From positions 1 to 21,952 of IMG/VR virus record IMGVR_UViG_3300044641_008508: a stretch of 21,952 nucleotides of DNA; one strand, 5' to 3'. Under the pieces are notes generated by a model. The model saw nothing but the letters and a program-made list of their open reading frames with translations. It was not told the DNA's origin and searched no databases. The translations under genes and the position numbers were made by a program. This DNA is from a virus. Positions within the stretch are counted from its first letter, which is position 1, and the number at the start of each line of letters is the position of its first letter. This document shows, one piece after another, positions 1 through 4,508 of this stretch.

Positions 1-168
1 AAATTCATTCGTGATTAGATAAGTTTCGTATGCTTTCTTTATATCATAACCCTATATGATAAGAATGTCAAATTCATTCGTGATTAGATAAGTTTCGTAG
101 AGATCTTTATAGAGCTTTCGAAACCTGAAGAATAAGTATAAATCATTCGTGTATAATAGTTTTAGTTT
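1..168. repeat. 30-bp direct repeat, 69-bp period, with degenerate third copy
   Basis: Bases 1-30 and 70-99 are identical over 30 bp. A third, degenerate copy falls in register near 139-168 and keeps mainly the CATTCGTG core (6-13, 75-82, 144-151, exactly 69 bp apart). The 39-bp intervals between copies are unrelated to each other. The window begins at the first base of a copy, so the array may extend upstream. The stretch has stops in all frames and no gene is seen. The repeat is not palindromic. Function unknown. Confidence 0.8.
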
Positions 169-199
169 ACTTCTTACAAAATCTTATTGTAAAGAAGTA
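168..199 (+). terminator. Possible AT-rich stem-loop terminator
   Basis: An 8-bp stem (168-175 with 192-199) continues as a 4-bp inner stem (176-179 with 187-190) across one bulged A, with a 7-nt loop. T-rich sequence follows (201-219). It lies just upstream of the promoter at 232-260 and could end a transcript entering from the left. The low GC of the stem makes it weak. Confidence 0.35.
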
Positions 200-231
200 G
201 TTTTATAGTGTTTATTTTTCGTTGTGTAAAC

Positions 232-260
232 TTGACAGAAAGGCTTATAAGTGTTAGAAT
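232..260 (+). promoter_or_regulatory. Sigma-70-type promoter
   Basis: A perfect -35 box TTGACA (232-237) is separated by 17 bp from a -10 box TAGAAT (255-260, five of six consensus bases). The start site would be near 267, about 23 nt before the ATG at 290. Promoters of this form are the early class read by unmodified host RNA polymerase in T4-like phages, so the small gene downstream is probably early. Confidence 0.7.
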
Positions 261-289
261 AAAGTCGGTTCGTTCTATTCTTTTCACCA

Positions 290-457
290 ATGATGAATTC
301 GTATCTTTCTTCTCAAAAGCAACGTTATCGTATCACATTAGAATTGGATGTGATGAGTGATTTTAATCCTCATCAGATTGAATGGAATAAACTCTTTGAG
401 CTTGAACCTAATGAATCAGTAGAGAGTTATGTAGAAGATCTCTCTGTTCGTTGGTAA
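290..457 (+). CDS. Small conserved cyanophage-type hypothetical protein (55 aa)
   Basis: This short reading frame encodes a 55-residue acidic protein that resembles a small conserved protein of T4-like cyanophages, as I remember it. No catalytic motif, signal peptide or membrane segment is visible. A core of the type YRITLELDV followed by DFNPHQIEW suggests a small beta-alpha fold. The second codon is also ATG (293), so a 54-residue form is possible; neither start has a clear Shine-Dalgarno sequence. It sits about 30 nt downstream of a near-consensus sigma-70 promoter and is followed by an inverted repeat (474-527), which suggests a one-gene early transcript. Function unknown. I am fairly sure it is a real gene because of the promoter and the protein-like composition. 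Confidence 0.7.
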   Translation: MMNSYLSSQKQRYRITLELDVMSDFNPHQIEWNKLFELEPNESVESYVEDLSVRW

Positions 458-473
458 TAGTTTATCATCAGAA

Positions 474-527
474 CAGTTCTTTATATTCTTTATGCTTGAT
501 GTTGTTTGTATAAAATATAAAGAACTG
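474..527. repeat. 12-nt perfect inverted repeat after the small gene
   Basis: Bases 474-485 (CAGTTCTTTATA) are the exact reverse complement of 516-527 (TATAAAGAACTG), with a 30-nt loop. It lies 17 nt past the stop of the 55-aa gene and could act as an mRNA 3' end. It is also the left edge of the TATAAAGAA array, so it may exist because that motif occurs in both orientations. Confidence 0.7.
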
Positions 528-558
528 ATTCATTCGTCGTGTAAAGAACTGATGTTCG

Positions 559-626
559 TGTAAAAAATAACACAGAAATTGCGATTGTAAGTATAAAGAA
601 TTGCAATTTATGTGTTATTTTTATTT
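559..626 (+). other. Long hairpin within the array (24-bp stem)
   Basis: Bases 563-582 pair with 603-622 at 19 of 20 positions (mismatch 575/610). The stem extends inward by a G-U pair at 583/602 and three A-T pairs (584-586 with 599-601), leaving a 12-nt loop that contains most of a TATAAAGAA core. The T-rich 3' side and following T-rich bases could make it a terminator or a stable RNA element. It is far longer than expected by chance. Confidence 0.7.
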
Positions 627-715
627 TTATTCGTTCTAAAATAGTATAAAGAATTGCGTTAAGTATAAAGAATAACACTAAGATGTCGTCGTTTAGATGT
701 TTTTTTCGTCCTAAG

Positions 716-814
716 TATAAAGAATAACAGTGTAATTAACACGATTATATGTTTTATTCGTGTGTTGTTATTCGTTTATAGACAGTTATTTTATGTTGTT
801 TGTTATTCTTTATA
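716..814. repeat. 14-nt inverted repeat pair in the array
   Basis: Bases 716-729 (TATAAAGAATAACA) are exactly complementary to 801-814. The same sequence also pairs with 766-780 with one bulged G (774), and an identical forward copy lies at 664-677. The region can therefore fold in alternative ways. Confidence 0.7.
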
Positions 815-816
815 TC

Positions 817-871
817 GGGCGATGCGCCCCTAAGCCCCTCGCCCCCCCTCGCCCGTTCTTAAGCCCCCCCC
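817..871 (-). other. C-rich block with minus-strand G-quadruplex motif
   Basis: C runs at 827-830 (4), 835-838 (4), 842-848 (7), 852-854 (3) and 864-871 (8) are separated by loops of 4, 3, 3 and 9 nt. On the minus strand the first four runs fit the usual four-run G-quadruplex pattern. A small GC hairpin (817-821 with 825-829) overlaps it. This is by far the most GC-rich stretch of an otherwise about 30% GC window. Nothing coding is seen from 458 to 985. Confidence 0.75.
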
Positions 872-985
872 TTATAAAAAATCGAATACTACCCTAACCT
901 ACAGAGGTGACAATTCGAGAGAGTGATTATCTTTCAAATAAAAAAAATTTCAGTAAATTTTTTCCCCCAAAAAGTTGATTAAATT

Positions 986-1726
986 ATGAAATATCCAGAA
1001 GGCACAATTAAAACAAATTCCCAGGGTGCAAAATTCATCAAAAATGATGGGAAATGGGTTTACTTAAAGAAACCCAGAGAGGAGTGGAATATGTCGATTG
1101 CAGTTCCAAAACAAAAAGTAGTTTATAATTATCCTCCAATAAAAATTCCGAGTGAAATGAAAGAAACTGAGTTTCCTGGATATTATATTACAGAGGACGG
1201 GAGAGTATATCGCAGACCAGGAAAATGTGATAGAAATGGAAAATATGGGAAAATCAATGAGTATGGATTAATAGAACTTAAACCAGCTCTCAGGGGAAAT
1301 CCAAAATATCCAGAACATCAATATGAATGTGTGAATATCTCAATTATAGATGAGAATGGAAATTATAAGCAAATTAAAAGGTCAATTCATCAATTAGTTG
1401 CAGAAGCATTTGTATCAAATCCAAATAATTATAATGAGATAGACCATATTGATAGAAATAAATTAAATAATCATTATACAAATTTAAGATGGATTACTAG
1501 ATTTAAAAATGCATCTGAACCAAATCATAAGTCTTATACGATTACCGATACATTAACAGGACAGATGTGGAAAGGAAATAATCTAAGAGAATGGGTAAAG
1601 GAAAATTATGATTTTGTTTATAGTAGAATGAAAAATAAAAATTTATTAATCAATAAAATTGCAAGTAATCTTTCTACTGCAAGAAGAAAAGAAACAAAAA
1701 TTTGGAATTTAATTGTTGACTACTAA
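986..1726 (+). CDS. HNH homing-type endonuclease (246 aa)
   Basis: Predicted free-standing HNH endonuclease that would nick or cut DNA, probably at a site in related phage genomes. Residues about 60-75 (EFPGYYITEDGRVYR) look like a NUMOD4 DNA-binding segment. Residues 134-175 give the HNH_3-type core: HQLVAEAF at 135, the DHID motif with metal-binding or catalytic H154, NKLNNH near 159-163 and NLRWIT near 166-171. The C-terminal 60 residues are basic and helical and could be a further DNA-binding module of the NUMOD1 kind. No Shine-Dalgarno sequence precedes the ATG. It lies between the repeat-rich region and small phage genes, typical of selfish homing genes in T4-like phages. No split host gene is visible, so it is not obviously intron-borne. 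Family confident, target unknown. Confidence 0.85.
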   Translation: MKYPEGTIKTNSQGAKFIKNDGKWVYLKKPREEWNMSIAVPKQKVVYNYPPIKIPSEMKETEFPGYYITEDGRVYRRPGKCDRNGKYGKINEYGLIELKPALRGNPKYPEHQYECVNISIIDENGNYKQIKRSIHQLVAEAFVSNPNNYNEIDHIDRNKLNNHYTNLRWITRFKNASEPNHKSYTITDTLTGQMWKGNNLREWVKENYDFVYSRMKNKNLLINKIASNLSTARRKETKIWNLIVDY

Positions 1727-1772
1727 ACCTCCCTCGATTTATCTCTCTTAAAAAAATTTTTCAAAGAAAAAA

Positions 1773-1931
1773 ATGCATCATAAGTACGCATATAAAAAAA
1801 CTCCATATTGGAATTTTTGGAAAGTTATTCTTGCCGGTTGGATAATCAGATATCCACAAAAATTTTTTCAAATTATTGGATTTCCATTAGGAATTTTAAT
1901 TGTTTGGATATATAATTTAATTGCAAAATAA
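1773..1931 (+). CDS. Small membrane protein (52 aa)
   Basis: This short frame encodes a 52-residue peptide with a basic, aromatic N-terminus (KKTPYWNFWK) and two hydrophobic stretches, residues about 17-25 and 33-51. The second, containing FPLGILIVWIYNLI, is a plausible transmembrane helix. There is no cleavage site, so it would stay in the membrane. The leader before the ATG is A/T homopolymer without a clear ribosome binding site. It is flanked by the HNH gene and a 63-aa gene, both on the same strand. The tryptophan-rich composition is not what random AT-rich DNA would give, which supports a real gene. Function unknown. Confidence 0.6.
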   Translation: MHHKYAYKKTPYWNFWKVILAGWIIRYPQKFFQIIGFPLGILIVWIYNLIAK

Positions 1932-1981
1932 AATAAGGTAAAAAAATTTTTGCCAAAAATTTTTAATATAAAAGGTTTTAT

Positions 1982-2173
1982 ATGAATAAAATTTATCACA
2001 TTTACGCAAAGAATACTTGTTTATTTCATACACTAAACGAAGATGAATTCAAAATTACTTGGAAAACATTAAACCGTCTTGTTGGGTTAATGCACACCGA
2101 TTATAATTTAGAGGACTTATCTTATGAAGAACTTCATAATAATTCCGAAATAACACTAAACTCATCATATTGA
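1982..2173 (+). CDS. Small conserved phage protein (63 aa)
   Basis: Encodes a 63-residue acidic soluble protein starting MNKIYHIYAKNTCLFH. The pattern of a short beta strand, a helix around EEFKITWKTLNRLVG and an acidic tail (YNLEDLSYEEL) resembles small hypothetical proteins common in T4-like cyanophages; no function is known to me. A weak AAGG lies about 7 nt before the ATG. The stop codon overlaps the -35 box of the promoter that serves the next gene. No catalytic or metal-binding motif is seen. Confidence 0.65.
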   Translation: MNKIYHIYAKNTCLFHTLNEDEFKITWKTLNRLVGLMHTDYNLEDLSYEELHNNSEITLNSSY

Positions 2174-2199
2174 CAACTGCCTATATAAACTGTTAAAAT
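2170..2199 (+). promoter_or_regulatory. Sigma-70-type promoter for the glycosyltransferase
   Basis: A perfect TTGACA (2170-2175) and TAAAAT (2194-2199, five of six bases) are 18 bp apart. The start site would be near 2206, leaving a leader of about 18 nt that contains the ribosome binding site GGAG (2212-2215), 8 nt before the ATG. The -35 box overlaps the stop of the upstream gene. Confidence 0.6.
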
Positions 2200-2223
2200 T
2201 GATTTGACACTGGAGATTAATTT

Positions 2224-2991
2224 ATGGCTCGTGGATTTACTGTAAAAGCTGCATCACCAAAACCCAAAGAACAAGAATGGGATTATGATGCAATTAAACA
2301 AAGAATGCAAGGTAAATCAATTGTATTCTGTTTACCTGGAAGAGGATGTTCTTTCATTTTTCTGAAAGCATTTGTTCAACTTTGTTTTGATTTAGTTCAA
2401 AATGGAATGAGTATTCAGATTTCTCAAGATTATTCATCAATGGTTAACTTTGCTAGATGTAAATGTCTTGGTGCGAATGTTCTTCGTGGACCAAAGCAAA
2501 TTCCTTGGGATGGAAAACTTGAATATGATTATCAACTTTGGATTGATTCGGATATTGTCTTCAATACTCAACAGTTCTGGCAATTATGTGACCTTGCTCT
2601 TTCAGAGAATAATGAAGAGCGTGAGGTTGTCGCAGGATGGTATGCAACTGAAGATGGACACACAACTTCTGTCGCTCATTGGCTAGAAGAAGATGATTTC
2701 CGTTCAAATGGTGGAGTGATGAATCATGAAACCGTAGAAAGTATCTCAAAGCGTCGTAAGCCATTTACAGTAGACTATACTGGATTTGGATGGGTTCTGA
2801 TTAAGAAGGGCGTTTTTGAAAATCTTGAATATCCTTGGTTTGCTCCAAAGATGCAGGTTTTTGAATCTGGTGCAGTTCAGGATATGTGTGGAGAGGATGT
2901 TTCATTCTGTCTAGATGCAAAAGAAGCTGGATATGATATCTGGTGCGATCCTCGCATTCGTGTTGGACATGAAAAAACTCGTATTATATGA
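2224..2991 (+). CDS. GT-A fold glycosyltransferase (family 2-like, 255 aa)
   Basis: Predicted nucleotide-sugar glycosyltransferase; acceptor and sugar unknown. After a 30-residue linker, strand KSIVFCLPGR opens the GT-A fold. WIDSD at 106-110 supplies the metal-binding DxD. Residues 185-206 (YTGFGWVLIKKGVFENLEYPWF) and 223-249 (GEDVSFCLDAKEAGYDIWC, then GH) carry the acceptor-side acidic pair E224/D225 and a late histidine H249, as in phage GT2-like enzymes. No membrane segment is seen, so it is cytosolic. It has its own promoter and GGAG ribosome binding site. Its stop overlaps the next start (ATGA), implying translational coupling. It could modify host surface glycans, DNA bases or virion proteins; the sequence does not decide. 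Confidence 0.8.
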   Translation: MARGFTVKAASPKPKEQEWDYDAIKQRMQGKSIVFCLPGRGCSFIFLKAFVQLCFDLVQNGMSIQISQDYSSMVNFARCKCLGANVLRGPKQIPWDGKLEYDYQLWIDSDIVFNTQQFWQLCDLALSENNEEREVVAGWYATEDGHTTSVAHWLEEDDFRSNGGVMNHETVESISKRRKPFTVDYTGFGWVLIKKGVFENLEYPWFAPKMQVFESGAVQDMCGEDVSFCLDAKEAGYDIWCDPRIRVGHEKTRII

Positions 2992-3149
2992 GCGGGATTT
3001 CTTATCATATTTTATATAAAGGGCGCAAAATTTATAAAAACCTTTCGGTTGATGAATGTATGAAAGTCCTGAAAGAATTTGTTGAATCTACAGATTCTAA
3101 TACTATTGATTTAAATGAAATTGAATTGGAGGAAATTTTAAATGGCTAA
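2988..3149 (+). CDS. Small hypothetical protein coupled to the glycosyltransferase (53 aa)
   Basis: The ATG overlaps the glycosyltransferase stop by 4 nt (ATGA). The 53-residue product begins MSGISYHILYKGRKIYKNL and continues as an amphipathic, acidic helix rich in Glu and Asp (FVESTDSNTIDLNEIELEEI). Its last 8 nt overlap the next gene in another frame. The start-stop overlap at both ends argues for a real gene translated by coupling. It resembles no family I recognise. Confidence 0.65.
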   Translation: MSGISYHILYKGRKIYKNLSVDECMKVLKEFVESTDSNTIDLNEIELEEILNG

Positions 3150-3288
3150 GAGTGGTGGTGGAAGTGGTAAAGTTTCTTTTGAGGCTGGGGCTCCGAAAAA
3201 GACAAGACAGGGTAGATCATCTAGAACCTTATTAAGCCCATCTTCTCGCAATGGTAAAAAAAAGAAATATAGAGGTCAAGGAAAGTAA
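3142..3288 (+). CDS. Very basic small protein (48 aa)
   Basis: Encodes 48 residues beginning MAKSGGGSGKVSFEAG and ending in Lys/Arg-rich GKKKKYRGQGK. It has many Lys/Arg and only one acidic residue, so it is strongly basic and probably nucleic-acid or virion binding. A strong Shine-Dalgarno GGAGGA (3128-3133) lies 8 nt upstream, which fixes the start. Similar Gly-rich N-terminal, KKTRQGRSSRT-containing peptides occur in T4-like cyanophages near structural genes, as I remember it, without assigned function. The gene overlaps the previous one by 8 nt and ends 4 nt before a perfect intrinsic terminator, so it closes the transcript. Confidence 0.75.
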   Translation: MAKSGGGSGKVSFEAGAPKKTRQGRSSRTLLSPSSRNGKKKKYRGQGK

Positions 3289-3292
3289 TTTC

Positions 3293-3329
3293 AAGAGTGC
3301 TTAAATAATACTAAGCACTCTTTTTTTTT
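3293..3329 (+). terminator. Rho-independent terminator
   Basis: An 11-bp perfect stem (3293-3303 with 3312-3322) and an 8-nt loop are followed by an uninterrupted T run (3321-3329). It ends the transcript that carries the glycosyltransferase and the two tiny genes. The last T is directly followed by the ATG of the next gene. Confidence 0.9.
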
Positions 3330-3782
3330 ATGTCTACAGAAAAGGAAATTTATATTCTGAATTGGATTAAAGAAGTATCTCAAGTGAGAACTGAATTAAA
3401 GGGATTTGCGATATGTCCATTCGCTTCAACTGCAAAATATAAAATCATAGAGTGTTCTGTAGAAGAAATTAAACCAATTGAAGACTATCAGGTGATCATC
3501 TACATTATAGAAGACCATTTTGATCTTTGTGCAGTACAATCCTGGGTAGACTTTTATAATCTAAAATATGATAATTGGAAATTTTTTGAAGACTGTGGAT
3601 CATATGATACATATTTACAGGGAATTAAAACAAACAATGGTAAATATAACTTAATTTTAGCTCAACCTACAAAAAAATTAAGAAAAATTAGAGAATCACT
3701 GGCAAAAACTGATTATTATAATCTATGGGATGATGATTATCTCAAAGAAATTCTCGATGATGATATTGATATACTAGATTAA
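3330..3782 (+). CDS. Conserved phage hypothetical protein (150 aa), CPFA motif
   Basis: Encodes 150 residues with an alpha/beta look: N-terminal helix, then GFAICPFASTAKYKI (about 25-39), a strand with VIIYIIEDHF (about 75-84), aromatic region WKFFEDCGSYDTY (about 103-115), strand YNLILAQP and an acidic end. Proteins of this kind are common hypotheticals in T4-like cyanophages, as I remember it. The N-terminal CPFA motif recalls DUF1415, but I would not rely on that. There is no other Met in the frame, so ATG 3330 is the likely start although it directly follows a terminator T tract and lacks a ribosome binding site. Composition looks genuine. Function unknown. Confidence 0.75.
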   Translation: MSTEKEIYILNWIKEVSQVRTELKGFAICPFASTAKYKIIECSVEEIKPIEDYQVIIYIIEDHFDLCAVQSWVDFYNLKYDNWKFFEDCGSYDTYLQGIKTNNGKYNLILAQPTKKLRKIRESLAKTDYYNLWDDDYLKEILDDDIDILD

Positions 3783-3805
3783 CGGGATAGAAACCCCGTA
3801 AAAAG

Positions 3806-3828
3806 TTCTGATTTAAACAAATCAGGAG
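3806..3828 (+). promoter_or_regulatory. Hairpin that sequesters a ribosome binding site
   Basis: Bases 3808-3814 pair with 3819-3825 around the loop AAAC, and the stem extends by a U-G (3807/3826) and a U-A pair (3806/3827). The Shine-Dalgarno AGGAG (3824-3828) of the 81-aa gene, 6 nt before its ATG, lies mostly in the 3' arm. A second short stem (3782-3786 with 3795-3799) lies just upstream. Confidence 0.55.
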
Positions 3829-3834
3829 AAACAA

Positions 3835-4080
3835 ATGACTAAAAAAATTGATAAAAATGCAGATTTTATGTTAAATCAATGGGGAACTCAATACCTATCC
3901 AGTGAATATGGTTGGGAAGAAAAAATTTCGAAGCAAAAAATGCTTCGTGAAATTGTAAATGATGACCAGACTCCCAAAAAACACGATTTTTTAACTCAGA
4001 ACGAACTTCATTCAAAGATTCGCAATGATAATGACTATGATGATTGGACATATGGTACAGAGCCTCTGATAGGCGCATAA
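3835..4080 (+). CDS. Small acidic hypothetical protein (81 aa)
   Basis: Encodes 81 residues, acidic and soluble, with DFMLNQWGTQYLSSEYGW near the N-terminus and a charged, Asn/Asp-rich second half (NELHSKIRNDNDYDDWTYG). No membrane segment, signal or catalytic motif is visible. The start is fixed by AGGAG 6 nt upstream. The gene ends next to the late-promoter-like ATAAATA that precedes gp25 (its stop overlaps it), so it is the last gene before the baseplate block and may be read by transcripts that enter that block. Cyanophage-type hypothetical; function unknown. Confidence 0.7.
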   Translation: MTKKIDKNADFMLNQWGTQYLSSEYGWEEKISKQKMLREIVNDDQTPKKHDFLTQNELHSKIRNDNDYDDWTYGTEPLIGA

Positions 4081-4083
4081 ATA
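4077..4083 (+). promoter_or_regulatory. T4-type late promoter core before gp25
   Basis: ATAAATA, the core of the T4 late promoter (TATAAATA), lies 23 nt before the gp25 ATG. The first base is C instead of T at 4076. A 7-mer of A and T occurs by chance in this AT-rich DNA, so position is the main support. Confidence 0.5.
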
Positions 4084-4106
4084 AACATAAGAATGTAGTA
4101 TATTAA

Positions 4107-4508
4107 ATGCCGATAGAGCGAGTAAGTAAATCATTTAAAGACATAAGTCTGTCTCTACAGATTAATCCTTTAAATTATGATTTAATTGAGATTAAAAATG
4201 AGACTGCAATTGCTCGCTCTCTTCGCAATCTAGTACTAACATTACCCGGAGAAAGATTTTTTAATCAAAATCTAGGTTCAAAAGTTTCTCAAAGTTTATT
4301 TGAGACTATTAGTGATATTTCTGCTTCTATAATTCAAGATGAAATAAAGAATACAATTCAAAATTATGAGCCTAGAGTGAATTTAATTGAGGTAAATGTA
4401 TCTCCAAATGATGAATATAATGAATATAATGTAACAATTAAATATTATATTGTTGGAATTGATGCCCTTCCACAAAAACTTACATTTGCATTACAATCAG
4501 TACGCTAA
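4107..4508 (+). CDS. 25: Baseplate wedge subunit gp25 (sheath initiator)
   Basis: gp25 of T4-like phages sits on the wedge next to gp6/gp53 and serves as the first template for sheath polymerisation. The product has 133 residues, matching T4 gp25 (132). Residues 23-50 (YDLIEIKNETAIARSLRNLV, then LPGERFF) and the conserved EPR motif at 88-90, followed by VNLIEVNV, are the hallmarks of the gp25/GPW lysozyme-like fold, which is structural and not known to need catalysis. No clear ribosome binding site precedes the ATG. The stop overlaps the gp6 start by 1 nt (TAATG), so the two are translationally coupled. First gene of the late baseplate block; identification strong. Confidence 0.92.
   Translation: MPIERVSKSFKDISLSLQINPLNYDLIEIKNETAIARSLRNLVLTLPGERFFNQNLGSKVSQSLFETISDISASIIQDEIKNTIQNYEPRVNLIEVNVSPNDEYNEYNVTIKYYIVGIDALPQKLTFALQSVR

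Larger units (their letters stand above)
477..814. repeat. Non-coding array of TATAAAGAA cores with paired 3' tags
   Basis: This gene-free stretch repeats a 9-mer core. Exact forward copies lie at 516, 592, 645, 664 and 716; exact reverse copies at 477-485 and 806-814; variants at 486-494 (reverse), 540 and 559. The bases right after the core fall into three tags: CTGAT (516, 540; CTG on reverse copy 474-485), TTGC (592, 645), and TAACA (559, 664, 716; reverse at 801-805). Several copies are preceded by TTCGT. A 9-mer of this composition is expected far less than once here by chance. Function unknown: candidates are protein-binding iterons, processing sites of a non-coding RNA, or relics of small mobile repeats. 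Confidence 0.75.

Noticed and set aside
1-168. A confirmed CRISPR array
   Set aside because: Only two exact repeats and one degenerate copy are in view, the repeat lacks a stem, and no cas gene is present; kept only as a finding.
1-289. tRNA gene
   Set aside because: Phages of this kind often carry tRNAs, so I looked for a cloverleaf and a GGTTCGAATCC-like T arm; none was found.
490-678. 62-aa minus-strand reading frame
   Set aside because: It lies wholly in the TATAAAGAA array; its Ile/Leu-rich product is what the reverse of this AT-rich repeat gives. No ribosome binding site, and all other genes are on the plus strand.
907-934. Sigma-70 promoter for the HNH gene (GTGACA and TATCTT)
   Set aside because: Spacing of 16 bp is tolerable but the -10 matches only four of six bases; too weak to list.
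986-1726. Group I intron carrying the HNH gene
   Set aside because: No split coding sequence flanks the gene and I see no intron core; it looks free-standing.
2450-2764. Reading frames of 78 aa (plus) and 67 aa (minus) inside the glycosyltransferase
   Set aside because: Both overlap a gene with clear GT-A motifs in another frame and look like shadows.
3866-4078. 70-aa minus-strand frame opposite the 81-aa gene
   Set aside because: The plus-strand gene has a good ribosome binding site; the minus frame has no support.
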